NCBI GenBank assembly: GCA_018110925.1
Contig: JAGAZJ010000016.1
Coordinates: 86,472-150,471 of the forward strand
Source of the DNA: Oscillospiraceae bacterium
GTDB taxonomy: Bacteria > Bacillota > Clostridia > Oscillospirales > Ruminococcaceae
DNA: 64,000 nucleotides
Direction: 5' to 3'
Shown: positions 37,001-43,844 of the stretch, piece by piece
How positions within the stretch are numbered: position 1 is the first letter of the stretch
Layout of the letters: every line of letters starts with the position of its first letter
The notes under the pieces: model-generated
Database searches by the model: none
Told to the model about the DNA's origin: nothing
Seen by the model: only the letters and a program-made list of their open reading frames with translations
Translations under genes and position numbers: made by a program

Positions 37001-38721
37001 GAAGCCGCCGCCAGCTCTGCCGCACTGAAAACGGATATGATCACATCCGCAGAGAATGTGTGATATCTCTTTGCAAAGCGCATGACTATCAGCCATACAA
37101 GGCTGAGGGCAACAGCCGCCGCAGGTGCGTATACTCCGAAGAGCTTGCCCGCCTCACAGGCTGTCAGGATCACCGCAGGTGCGACAGCATAAAGCGATGC
37201 CTTGTCCCCCCTGTACGCTGTTATCAGAAACTGAACGGTCACGCACAGGGCTGAGATCATCACGGGCAGGCTGAATCCACCGTTAGCGATCATGATAATC
37301 AGACCGACAGCTATAACAGCGCCGGATGCAATGATCCTTACGGCAGATACGGCACTTCTCAGACTGTCGGGCACCATATCCATAAAGCTCAGCACGCTGT
37401 AAACTATCATCACCAGTGAGAACAGCAGCAGACCGCTGTCAATGCTATCGGGGCGCACCGCAAGATACGCACCTATCATGATATACACGCAGAATGCGAG
37501 CATATCCGAGCTTTTCTGACTTCTCCTGAGGGCGCTTATCAGAAAAGCCGCAGAGAATATCAGCACAGGTACTGCGAATATATGCGACCCGTCCGACAGG
37601 AACAGGGACACAAGCGCAGAGACATATATATTCTCCGAAACAAAGAAGCTGTATTCATCCTTCAGGTTCTTGTTTATATGCTCGGAGCGCTTTATCGGTC
37701 CCTCAAACATCATAATGACAAACGCCACGACCGCCATCTCCGCCGCCGCAAACGCACCGTCAAGGAATACACCTATCGCCGCACCCGAAAGGGTTATGAA
37801 GATATATCCTGCTCTGGCGGCTCGCCTGCTGTCATAGTGTACGGCGCCTGTGAGCGAGCATATCCCTGCGCACAGAGCCATGACGGATATGACAAGGCCG
37901 CCGTTGTTGTCAGAGAACGAAAAGCCGTCGCCGAACACTTTCAGCACCGCCGCAGAGAACACTGCCGCAGGCAGAAAGACCGAGCCCAGGATATAGAACA
38001 CCTTGCCGGCAGAGGGAAGCTCCAGCTTTTTCTCTGCGATGATGTGTATGACAAAGAACAGCACCGAAAAGCTGATAAGCACCGCTCCACGTCCGAGAGA
38101 GGACAGCATCCCCCATGCCGACCCTGCGAACACAAATCCCGCAAGGCTGACGAACAGTGTGCCCAGTGCAAGTATTATGTTTATGGGAGAGGCAGGCTTT
38201 TTCTCTGTCTGAGGTTCACTGTGCGAATTCCGATATTCGGCAGGCCGAACATCGGAGACAGGTCTGCTCTGCTGACCGCTCACAGCGCCGTATGTATATA
38301 CGGGCGGCGAAGCCTTTCTCTGCGGTGCAGAGTATACAGGCCGTGCGGGCTGTACCGGTCTGACAGGTCCGGCGACTTGTGAAGTCTGCACAGGCTTTGC
38401 CTGTTCCTGGACGGCCTGCTCCCGACGTTTATCCGCCGCAGGAACAGATGACGGTACAGCAGGCGTCTCAGCCCTTGCCGTTTCAGCGGGCGGTGCCTCA
38501 TGCTCGTATTTTTTGTCCCAGCTCTCATCACGGAACATCCGGCCGCTCAGATGGATGTCCGAAAGCTTTGCACGGAGTATGTTCAGCTCGCTTTTCAGAT
38601 AGCGCTCATTCTCCCGAAGATCCTTGGTTTTCCGCTTTTCCGACATAAGCAGGACAAAAAGCGGTATGGGAGATAACACCCATATTACTGCCAACACAGC
38701 AAAAACCGTATTGATGTCCAA
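34096..38721 (-). CDS. Very large polytopic membrane protein (about 1541 residues)
   Basis: One membrane segment (residues 4-24) is followed by a charged coiled region and a Pro/Ala/Val/Gln-rich linker (about 75-180). After that comes an almost unbroken series of more than 40 predicted membrane segments to the end, with a basic C-terminal tail. No enzymatic motif was seen. The layout (short coil, low-complexity linker, then dozens of helices) recalls the DUF2339 and SCO7613-type giant membrane proteins of unknown role. The start is TTG at 38721: GGGGGG lies six bases upstream, and the promoter -10 at 38760-38765 rules out the frame's earlier GTG at 38769. The gene is transcribed alone. Confidence 0.8.
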   Translation of the reverse strand: MDINTVFAVLAVIWVLSPIPLFVLLMSEKRKTKDLRENERYLKSELNILRAKLSDIHLSGRMFRDESWDKKYEHEAPPAETARAETPAVPSSVPAADKRREQAVQEQAKPVQTSQVAGPVRPVQPARPVYSAPQRKASPPVYTYGAVSGQQSRPVSDVRPAEYRNSHSEPQTEKKPASPINIILALGTLFVSLAGFVFAGSAWGMLSSLGRGAVLISFSVLFFVIHIIAEKKLELPSAGKVFYILGSVFLPAAVFSAAVLKVFGDGFSFSDNNGGLVISVMALCAGICSLTGAVHYDSRRAARAGYIFITLSGAAIGVFLDGAFAAAEMAVVAFVIMMFEGPIKRSEHINKNLKDEYSFFVSENIYVSALVSLFLSDGSHIFAVPVLIFSAAFLISALRRSQKSSDMLAFCVYIMIGAYLAVRPDSIDSGLLLFSLVMIVYSVLSFMDMVPDSLRSAVSAVRIIASGAVIAVGLIIMIANGGFSLPVMISALCVTVQFLITAYRGDKASLYAVAPAVILTACEAGKLFGVYAPAAAVALSLVWLIVMRFAKRYHTFSADVIISVFSAAELAAASRREYAVADVSAVLWVMLMACAFICALRPKEGMGLFGRISAAVSVLMMVFPAYLYTHDAEMTLTAVAVCQALFSVLAVIVPVEKRGFAKPFECGFAVVGAVSLILAAINGLDDSGLVVPLCIAGYFIVRSIVIRQSKEVDFIFGFGSDMVFCLYFGLMLFVSAPPVCTAALFVCLIVTAALSDGKVRAWALPAALLLLIVPVRKYITDADMSATITASVYGIVTAAAVFFGKGIRKNLIILFPALLIPVITAADTRCITALGAVGAAAFLCTAAMQFRKEHNKLRILLSAVTCAAFYVAAFCNIGINDDLSRLIGVALWIFTVVSLALGRDNISKWLFPVSLMSLYLPMTAFIGNNNAELFRDVSGAASAAVFIIGMFLTGGRRMQFKAAGALLLSLPAFIYTVYGQECSFTLAAVTAAVLILYSTVGKESRSMRRFAALCISLSILFVLSGLCADIHIYNVPARVVFGLIWLCIPVAFTREYRRNGGSYEEIAVLVSLPVSYIVAMMIFDIPDLSMDKGALSFAAMIAVMCIYRLLCLSGRLISQKMAHLIMPISLVLLFVIDETTLPYVLCTAAVLAVSFADAYLSDKSGHRRYIYPTFAALMLLAYKCAKCMGGEHTRELVAVCLTAAAVLVMLPSLLTNRTFGRASKAFTFGIMPVVSAYLMISAVISHSLIILICSYVLAALSASAAYGMENTLLMYVLLPFVHIGTYMFTLDGNTLFTLIPAAVTMITGRLMFRNTLAKSRRFSDAFAITSVFGIAPLLAADDRFTRWWAMLALAVWFVSLYRKGDKPVVRNTFLTLAACLTIPLWWFEPFFEVPEIVRTEVSLVPTVIALALIYLIHKAHREAVDKVAFIAAVIELLILFLDAAKTGYAFDAVFLGGVILCILGLSFVYRQKRWFALAVCAAVAEALLMTVKLWNSRIWWVYLLIAGVILIAVGIGNEMKKKRMERGEKTRLEKVMEEWTW

Positions 38722-38759
38722 GATACGCCCCCCTTTATCTATGACCCCTTTTACCGTAC

Positions 38760-38788
38760 AGTATAGCACAACTTTACCGTGATTTCAA
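38760..38788 (-). promoter_or_regulatory. Promoter of the giant membrane protein gene
   Basis: On the minus strand TTGAAA (38788-38783), 17 bases, TATACT (38765-38760). Confidence 0.75.
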
Positions 38789-38890
38789 GGAAAAGCAGGT
38801 GAAAATCCTGTGTAATCCCGATTTACAGGCACAAAGTCCGCCTGTCATTTTGTCTGACACTTGTGTGCTGTATTTGTGCAAAAAGCCGAT

Positions 38891-38910
38891 TTGCCAAGTA
38901 TACTGTGCAA
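38891..38910. promoter_or_regulatory. Operator O1 of the XRE operon
   Basis: TTGCCAAGTATACTGTGCAA is an imperfect 20-bp palindrome just upstream of the promoter. Its left half TTGCCAAGT is the exact inverse of the right half of O2. Confidence 0.72.
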
Positions 38911-38915
38911 AAGTG

Positions 38916-38935
38916 TTGACAAGTTTACTTGGCAA
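38916..38935. promoter_or_regulatory. Operator O2 of the XRE operon, overlapping the -35
   Basis: TTGACAAGTTTACTTGGCAA is a 20-bp near-palindrome whose first six bases are the -35 hexamer itself. It shares the TTGxCAAGT half-site with O1. Confidence 0.75.
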
Positions 38936-38944
38936 TGATATAAT
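38916..38944 (+). promoter_or_regulatory. Promoter of the DUF6442-like/XRE operon
   Basis: TTGACA (38916-38921), 17 bases, TATAAT (38939-38944): full consensus, embedded among three operator-like palindromes. Confidence 0.92.
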
Positions 38945-38959
38945 ACACCCATGAACGAA

Positions 38960-38979
38960 ATGCAAAGTTAACTTTGCAA
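38960..38979. promoter_or_regulatory. Operator O3 of the XRE operon
   Basis: An 18-bp perfect palindrome, TGCAAAGTTAACTTTGCA (38961-38978), flanked by A on each side. It lies between the -10 and the ribosome site. The half-site TTGCAAAGT matches O1 and O2 with one change. Confidence 0.75.
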
Positions 38980-38997
38980 AAGAAAGGGAGTGCGGCT

Positions 38998-39345
38998 ATG
39001 ACCAGAGAAGAGGTACTGTCAAGAAGCCGTAAGGAAAACAGCGGCGCCGACCTTGTCTCCCTGCGTATCGCAGGTGTATCAAGAGGTCTGGCGGGCGCAG
39101 GCGTTATGATCATAGGCGCTGTGCTGAACCTTATAGCAAGTATAAGATATGATGCAAGGTCACCCGTATTCTGGGCGATGTTCTTCGGCTATTCGGCAAT
39201 ACAGGGTATAAGCGCATTCATACTTATGAAGAAAAACGGCATAAACGGCAGATCATGGCTGTGGCTGGCATACGGTGCGTTTATGGGGATCATGACCGTA
39301 ATGGCAGTGGCGGAGTTCTTTCGCTATTATGAGGCTGCGGTGTGA
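38998..39345 (+). CDS. Small three-span membrane protein (DUF6442-like)
   Basis: This 115-residue protein has an N-terminal amphipathic segment, MTREEVLSRSRKEN, followed by three membrane helices (near residues 28-50, 58-76 and 85-107). This start and layout match the small membrane proteins found next to XRE regulators in Clostridia (DUF6442 as I recall it). The start at 38998 is fixed by GAAAGGGAG seven bases upstream. Its stop overlaps the start of the XRE gene (TGATG). It may sense something in the membrane or be the regulated effector. Confidence 0.8.
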   Translation: MTREEVLSRSRKENSGADLVSLRIAGVSRGLAGAGVMIIGAVLNLIASIRYDARSPVFWAMFFGYSAIQGISAFILMKKNGINGRSWLWLAYGAFMGIMTVMAVAEFFRYYEAAV

Positions 39346-39551
39346 TGGACGACAGGCTCATACTGCACAACAGGCTCAGGGAAGTGCGCTCAGAGCTCAA
39401 ACTGTCTCAGTCCGAGCTGGCTGAGATGGTAGGTGTTTCCCGCAATACAATCAGCTCCATTGAGACAGGTCAGTACAGTCCCACTGCCAAGCTGGCGCTG
39501 ATATTGTGCATCGCACTCGACAAAAAATTCGAGGATCTTTTCTATTTCTGA
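39345..39551 (+). CDS. XRE-family transcriptional regulator (short HTH protein)
   Basis: This 68-residue protein is a single helix-turn-helix domain: LREVRSELKLSQSELAEMVG, then VSRNTISSIETGQYSPTAKLALILCIAL and the FEDLFYF end typical of YgzD/Cro-like regulators. It is coupled to the membrane-protein gene and presumably represses the operon through O1-O3 upstream. No ligand domain is present. Confidence 0.92.
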   Translation: MDDRLILHNRLREVRSELKLSQSELAEMVGVSRNTISSIETGQYSPTAKLALILCIALDKKFEDLFYF

Positions 39552-39630
39552 CACTCTCTTGTCATCCCCCTAAAAATCACTAATACATATCATATTTCAT
39601 TGTGCAATTCGTTGATTTTTCATAAAGCCC

Positions 39631-39659
39631 TTGTAATTTTTCGATTTTTAGAGTATACT
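39631..39659 (+). promoter_or_regulatory. Promoter of ireB
   Basis: TTGTAA (39631-39636), 17 bases, TATACT (39654-39659). Confidence 0.75.
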
Positions 39660-39713
39660 TATATTGTAGTATAAGAGTATGAGACAGTCGGTCTATAAGG
39701 AGGATAGAAGCCT

Positions 39714-39962
39714 GTGAATGATGAGCAGACGATGTCTTTCTCAGTTCATGTTGACAGAGAAGCAGAGCTTAAAAAGAACCTTACGATGATATATGATGCT
39801 CTCAGAGAAAAGGGATACAATCCCATCAATCAGATAGTAGGCTATATCCTTTCGGAAGATCCCACATATATCACCACCTACAACAACGCAAGAAGCCTTG
39901 TGAGACATATCGACAGGGATGAGCTCCTTCAGGCGCTCGTAAAGAATTATCTCAATTCCTGA
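39714..39962 (+). CDS. ireB: IreB-family regulatory phosphoprotein
   Basis: This 82-residue protein matches the IreB (DUF965, UPF0297) family over its whole length, including [34 protein letters not shown] and the C-terminal [12 protein letters not shown]. In Enterococcus, IreB is a target of the IreK Ser/Thr kinase and tunes cephalosporin resistance; that is known of the family and not shown here. GTG start, preceded by AAGGAGG. The usual partners (a Holliday-junction resolvase homologue and a DUF1292 gene) are not adjacent, so it stands alone. Confidence 0.95.
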   Translation: MNDEQTMSFSVHVDREAELKKNLTMIYDALREKGYNPINQIVGYILSEDPTYITTYNNARSLVRHIDRDELLQALVKNYLNS

Positions 39963-40056
39963 TTACCCGCAAAGGCGTCTTTCGGCAGGGCAGATCTCAC
40001 ACAAACACTGTTTTGTGAAAGAAGAATGAAAATTTGCGTAAAATGTGATTTACCCC

Positions 40057-40085
40057 TTTACAAATCCCGTAAGCTGTGGTATAAT
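40057..40085 (+). promoter_or_regulatory. Consensus promoter with no downstream gene on its strand
   Basis: TTTACA (40057-40062), 17 bases, TATAAT (40080-40085), preceded by TG. Transcription would start near 40092 and reach the terminator at 40210-40240. Confidence 0.85.
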
Positions 40086-40091
40086 CATATC

Positions 40092-40240
40092 ATCAACAAG
40101 TCAGATCGGATTTCCCGTGAGATCCTGATATACTGTTTTACCGATGCAGACGGTAGAACTTTTCGTTATCTTCCTTGTTTTATCTGATGTGCTGACAAGC
40201 ACAAAAATTCCGCCCCGACGCTAATCGGGGCGGCTTTTTT
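40092..40240 (+). ncRNA. Candidate small RNA of about 150 nucleotides
   Basis: A strong promoter (40057-40085) and a strong terminator (40210-40240) bracket about 120 bases without a ribosome site and ORF. Possible stems are TCAGAT with ATCTGA (enclosing most of the RNA), GGAT/ATCC around a CCCGTGAG loop, TACCG/CGGTA and GTGCT/AGCAC. The gene beyond it lies on the opposite strand, so it is not a leader. It was not matched by eye to 6S, SRP or a riboswitch; identity is open. Confidence 0.65.
40210..40240. terminator. Shared terminator of the small RNA (plus) and the GyrI-like operon (minus)
   Basis: CCGCCCCGA (40210-40218), loop of six, TCGGGGCGG (40225-40233), then C and TTTTTT on the plus strand; on the minus strand the stem follows a T-poor tail after the operon's last stop. 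Confidence 0.9.
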
Positions 40241-40868
40241 ATATGTGTTTTATCGGGTGCCTTATGACAGTTCTAAGCTTTTCGGGCAGCACCCGTCTTG
40301 CGTCGGAGAGATATATCTCATGGTGCAGGCGCTTTTCACCTATGTCAAGGGTATAACCCTCGCTCTCCATGAACCTGTGCATCATTTCCACCGAAGCAGG
40401 CTCATCGTCATACGGACCGATGTGCATACACTGTACACACAGACCCTCATCATAGGTCATGAACCACACCTTTGAGAAGTCTGCCTTTTTGCTCTTCTCC
40501 GCCGCTGACACTGCCCATTCAACGTCTGCTCCCGTCACAAAATCAGGCAGACGTATCATCGAAACCCATTTAAAGTCGGCCTTGCGGGAATAATCTATCC
40601 CCTGCGTGCCGTCCTGCCGCCATAAGCCCTCCAGCGGAGGCACTACATAGTCAAAGAAGCCCTCTATGTTCCTGCCGCCTTTTCTGCTCATCTTTATCGT
40701 GAACGCCACGCCGTACAGCAGCGTGATCGCCTGCTTATACTCGCCGCCCTCGATGTTGGGGTCGCCCTCTCCGTTCACGGCAATATAGTTCATGGGCGGA
40801 ACAGTTACAACAGCAGGGACTTTCGGTGCGTAGAATTCCTTGTATTCCTTTTTAAAATCAAAGCTCAT
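40239..40868 (-). CDS. GyrI-like small-molecule-binding protein
   Basis: This 209-residue protein is of the GyrI/AraC-effector-binding type, longer form. It has the N-terminal MNYIAVNGEGDPN segment, a central TIKMSRKGG region and a C-terminal MHIGPYDDEPASVEMMHRFMESEGY, which is the conserved acidic GxY-DE pattern. Such domains bind hydrophobic or cationic compounds; some protect gyrase. The start at 40868 is set by AAGGAG. It is the last gene of the WYL-linked operon. Confidence 0.87.
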   Translation of the reverse strand: MSFDFKKEYKEFYAPKVPAVVTVPPMNYIAVNGEGDPNIEGGEYKQAITLLYGVAFTIKMSRKGGRNIEGFFDYVVPPLEGLWRQDGTQGIDYSRKADFKWVSMIRLPDFVTGADVEWAVSAAEKSKKADFSKVWFMTYDEGLCVQCMHIGPYDDEPASVEMMHRFMESEGYTLDIGEKRLHHEIYLSDARRVLPEKLRTVIRHPIKHI

Positions 40869-40915
40869 ATATCGCTCCTTACCCTGTCCGTCCGCACGGA
40901 CACATCTGTATCGGG

Positions 40916-41704
40916 TCACACGGATTTCCGTGCGATCACAGCCAGCCACGCCGGGATCGCTGCCATAGGGTTGCTCTTCCAGTCGTTTATATTCTCGGTC
41001 TCCTCCTGCTTTTTGGTTTTCAGTTCATCGTATGTATACCAGAACGATGCATCCGTTGCAGGAAGCTCCGCCATCTCCGATATGGCAAGACCTGCCGATA
41101 TAATGGAGTTGATCACATCCTGTACCCTCCAGTGCAGATCGGGAAAAACATCATAATAGGATTTTCTGATCTCGGGGGCTTTCCATGCCTCTCCGGCAAA
41201 AGGTCTGTTGAAAGGATGCATGTCATATACCGCCGAATATCCTCCGACCTTCAGCACTCTCGATATATTCCTGTACATTTCATTCAGATCACCGATCCAT
41301 GTCAATGTCCCGTTTGATGTGTATACAAGGTCATATGAAGCATCCTTTGTCTGTGACAGATACATCGTATTGTCACAGACATATTCTATATCCAGTCCCC
41401 AGCCGTCAGAGATCACCTTTGCATTTTCCAGTTGTCTTTCACTTATATCCGCCGACGTCACCTTTGCCCCCATCAGAGCGAATGCGAACGCAGCGTGATT
41501 ATCACCGCTTGAAGGGAGCAGTATCTTCTTTCCTGCAAAGCTCCCCATGTGTTTCTTCAGCAGTGACAGCATTTCGGGATGAAAGGCAGTCCCCGGGTCT
41601 TTCTTTAATCTGTCAAGTCTCTCCTCGGTCCTTAATGACTTGTACCACTCGGAATCAGCGACCCTATCCCAGTGTTTTCTGACCTCTTCTTCCCATTCTT
41701 CCAT
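40916..41704 (-). CDS. Class I SAM-dependent methyltransferase
   Basis: This 262-residue protein has a helical N-terminus (WDRVADSEWYKSLRTEERL), a modified AdoMet motif I (KILLPSSGDNHAAFAFALMG near residue 60), an acidic residue in VTSADIS, and YDLVYTSNGTLTWI as motif IV. The motif I Gly pattern is SSGDNHAA where most class I enzymes have GxGxG, common in the branch related to small-molecule N-methyltransferases. The substrate is unknown. It sits in the WYL-linked stress operon. Confidence 0.88.
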   Translation of the reverse strand: MEEWEEEVRKHWDRVADSEWYKSLRTEERLDRLKKDPGTAFHPEMLSLLKKHMGSFAGKKILLPSSGDNHAAFAFALMGAKVTSADISERQLENAKVISDGWGLDIEYVCDNTMYLSQTKDASYDLVYTSNGTLTWIGDLNEMYRNISRVLKVGGYSAVYDMHPFNRPFAGEAWKAPEIRKSYYDVFPDLHWRVQDVINSIISAGLAISEMAELPATDASFWYTYDELKTKKQEETENINDWKSNPMAAIPAWLAVIARKSV

Positions 41705-41736
41705 ATCCTATGTCCCCCTAACGTTTTGTCCGGGTA

Positions 41737-42174
41737 TCACAACTGCCTGTTTCTGCTGTATCCCCAGCTCTTAAAGTTCCAGCTCTCTATATAGGGCACA
41801 TCATTTTCATATATCCATGACATGACGCATACAGGCGTTATCTCAAGCACGACCTCATCCTCGATGCCAGACCAGCGCTTCACCGCATCGGGGAAGGCTT
41901 TTTCCATAGCCCGAATAAAATCGGGCATATCGCACGGTCTGCCTTTGATACTGCATATGCCCTCAACAGTGAAGTTCCCTCGGCACAGCGATACATTCGG
42001 ATTATTCTCTATCTGTCTGCATTTGAGATAGTTCCTGTTGGTCTGACAGTAAAATCTGCCGCCGTATATCACCACGCTCATGCTTCGTGAGGTCACCCTG
42101 TTGTCCGCACAGGTCGAAAGCACCATAACACTGTGGGTACCTATATCAGCCCATAATCTTTCAAATTCATCCAT
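41737..42174 (-). CDS. Pyridoxamine 5'-phosphate oxidase-family (FMN-binding split-barrel) protein
   Basis: This 145-residue protein has the flavin split-barrel pattern VLSTCADNRVTSRSMSVVIYGGRFYCQTNRNYLKCRQIENNPNVSLC. This family includes heme- or F420/FMN-dependent reductases and detoxification enzymes. The start overlaps the stop of the decayed upstream gene (TAATG), so it was coupled to that gene. Function in the operon is unknown. Confidence 0.9.
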   Translation of the reverse strand: MDEFERLWADIGTHSVMVLSTCADNRVTSRSMSVVIYGGRFYCQTNRNYLKCRQIENNPNVSLCRGNFTVEGICSIKGRPCDMPDFIRAMEKAFPDAVKRWSGIEDEVVLEITPVCVMSWIYENDVPYIESWNFKSWGYSRNRQL

Positions 42175-42409
42175 TATTTTATGCCTGTCATTATAAAGTT
42201 TATCAGAGCTTCATCTTTGAAAGCATACCTTTCGCACAGTCACTCTCACATTCATGACAGTGTGTATATGCTTTTTCAAGTGAGCATATTCTGTTCTCAC
42301 ACCAAGACTTATCGGGGCATTCGTCCGAATCACAGCCTGCACAGTGATCATTTTCACTGCACAGACAACAAGCCGGTCCGCATCTTGCTATACCAAGTTC
42401 TCATTTCAT
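42174..42409 (-). pseudogene. DUF3795-like Cys-rich gene, broken
   Basis: A good ribosome site (AGGAGG, 42420-42415) precedes ATG AAA TGA: codon 3 is a stop. In the same frame the DNA continues ELGIARCGPACCLCSEN with further Cys pairs up to CAKGMLSKMKL, the N-terminal Cys-rich half of the family. It then stops again and resumes in another frame as ALINFIMTGIK, the usual C-terminus, ending at a TAA that overlaps the next start codon. The middle of the gene, about 45-50 residues in relatives, is missing. Confidence 0.82.
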
Positions 42410-42590
42410 AGCGCCCTCCTTATAAACCGACCGGCTTTCAGTTTTTTCAGTGCCCAATCGTAGTGAGATGAGAGGCTGCTTGTAAAAAACTGCCCGGTGA
42501 GTTATTGCCTGTCCCGTCATAATATCTGCGGGAGAAGAGTTCTTCATTGGTAAAGCATCAAGCATAGCCCGTGCATCGGCAGAAGTGGTA
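42406..42590 (-). pseudogene. Remnant of a second DfsB/ClbS-like gene
   Basis: Three frames over 185 bases give fragments in family order: SADARAMLDA, then EELFSRRYYDGTGNNSPGSF, then YDWALKKLKAGRFIRRAL. They align with DSARKMLEA, EEELYTRGYFGWTGNNALASY and YDWALKKLKAHRRK of the intact DfsB-like gene at 43299-43835. The N-terminal half and parts of the middle are deleted. The last frame ends at a TGA overlapping the DUF3795-like ATG, so the old operon joints survive. Confidence 0.8.
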
Positions 42591-42595
42591 TCACC

Positions 42596-42913
42596 TCAGT
42601 GTTTTTTCTTTTTGAGCTCGGGCAGTTCATCGTACATAGCATCCAAAAGCTCTCTGAGAAACTCCCTGTCCTCAACATTGTCCACAAGGAGCATCTCCTT
42701 TGCGCCCTCATATGGCAGTTCGAGAGATGCATCTTTCATAAGCTCTTTTGCGGACTTTGTGGGCTTGACAAGAAAACGGTCATCGTATATCCCGCCGAAG
42801 ACCTTTCCTCGGAAGTAAAGTATATACTCGCCCATCATAGCACGATAGGTTATCTCGTCCGTATGGGGGAGTTGTTCAAGTATGAAATCAAGATATCCTT
42901 TTGCAGACGGCAT
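42596..42913 (-). CDS. TfoX N-terminal-domain family protein
   Basis: This 105-residue protein matches the TfoX/Sxy N-terminal domain: LPHTDEITYRAMMGEYILYFRGKVFGGIYDDRFLVKPT, then a Lys-rich end. Stand-alone forms of this domain are common in Firmicutes and their function is unknown; the competence role of enteric Sxy cannot be assumed. It is ten bases after the RidA gene. Confidence 0.9.
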   Translation of the reverse strand: MPSAKGYLDFILEQLPHTDEITYRAMMGEYILYFRGKVFGGIYDDRFLVKPTKSAKELMKDASLELPYEGAKEMLLVDNVEDREFLRELLDAMYDELPELKKKKH

Positions 42914-42922
42914 ATTCTCCCC

Positions 42923-43285
42923 CTATCCGCAGTATGCCACCGCATCTGCCTGAAATTTCAGTCCGCTCTCTCCGCCCACATGGGCGAATTCTGTCTGTAT
43001 CGACTTTCTCACGGGATACTTGCCGTGAAAGCGTTCCCTGATGACCTTTTCCATTATGGGTATGTTCCACGCATCCCTGAAAAGGCAGTCCATCTGCACC
43101 ACATTTTCAAGGGTCAGCCCGAACATGGCAAGGCGGTGTTCCATCTGGTCAAATGCACCGTTTATCTGCTCTTCCACAGTGCCGCCGATATTGCCCACAC
43201 AATAGCTGAGAAAGCAGTAGTCCCCTGCCTTGATTATTCCGGAATGTGCCCATTCCTCGCTTATGTCTTTTCTCTCGATATCCAT
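42923..43285 (-). CDS. RidA/YjgF-family protein
   Basis: This 120-residue protein is of the RidA superfamily, with YCVGNIGGTVEEQINGAFDQMEHRLAMFGLTLENVVQMDCLF and the Arg-containing KYPVRKSIQTEF. Canonical RidA hydrolyses reactive enamine/imine intermediates using that Arg. This copy diverges from the core sequence (no RSG...E signature is clear), so it is a RidA-like subgroup with an unknown substrate. It is part of the WYL-linked operon. Confidence 0.85.
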   Translation of the reverse strand: MDIERKDISEEWAHSGIIKAGDYCFLSYCVGNIGGTVEEQINGAFDQMEHRLAMFGLTLENVVQMDCLFRDAWNIPIMEKVIRERFHGKYPVRKSIQTEFAHVGGESGLKFQADAVAYCG

Positions 43286-43298
43286 ATTGCCCTCCGTC

Positions 43299-43835
43299 TC
43301 ACGAACATTTCCTGCGATGAGCCTTCAGCTTTTTGAGAGCCCAGTCGTAGTGCGATGATGTGTTGCTTATAAAGTATGATGCAAGGGCATTATTGCCCGT
43401 CCAGCCAAAATATCCCCTTGTGTACAGCTCCTCCTCCGAGAGCTTTTCGGCAAGCGCCATGACCTCTCTGTGGGTAGCTTCGAGCATCTTTCTTGCACTG
43501 TCGGTCTCTGTCTCCTGATGTGCCTGCCAGAAAGCCCTGTTCATATCGCCGTAGTTCTTCCAGTTATACGGTGCCGGCAGAAAGGTGATACTGCCGCCGT
43601 TCATATTGCTGCCCACCCAGTTTATGAGCAGTCTGTGCCACTCGTACAGGTGTATGTACACGTCACGCAGGTTTTTGTCACGCCCCCAGTGGGCTTCTGT
43701 CTTGCTTTTGTCCCCCGAAAAGTCAAACGGTGTTTCTCTCTCCCTGTCGCTCATGCTGTCTGCAAACTGCATCAGTTTTTCAAAATTCTGCTGTGAAAGT
43801 GTGAGCAGGTCGCTCTTGCTTGTAGGTCTCGGCAT
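43299..43835 (-). CDS. DfsB/ClbS-family protein (DUF1706)
   Basis: This 178-residue helical-bundle protein has ARPTSKSDLLTLSQ-type N-terminus, MSDRERETPFDFSGDK, RDVYIHLYEWHRLLINW and YTRGYFGWTGNNALASYFISNTSSHYDWALKKL. Relatives include the colibactin self-resistance hydrolase ClbS and DfsB/IRC4-like proteins. A broken second copy lies at 42406-42590. Confidence 0.92.
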   Translation of the reverse strand: MPRPTSKSDLLTLSQQNFEKLMQFADSMSDRERETPFDFSGDKSKTEAHWGRDKNLRDVYIHLYEWHRLLINWVGSNMNGGSITFLPAPYNWKNYGDMNRAFWQAHQETETDSARKMLEATHREVMALAEKLSEEELYTRGYFGWTGNNALASYFISNTSSHYDWALKKLKAHRRKCS

Positions 43836-43844
43836 ATTATCCCC

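Noticed and set aside
42401-42403. Selenocysteine or recoded TGA in the DUF3795-like gene
   Set aside because: The TGA stands at a non-conserved position near the start, and the same gene has a further frame break and deletion, so it is simply broken.
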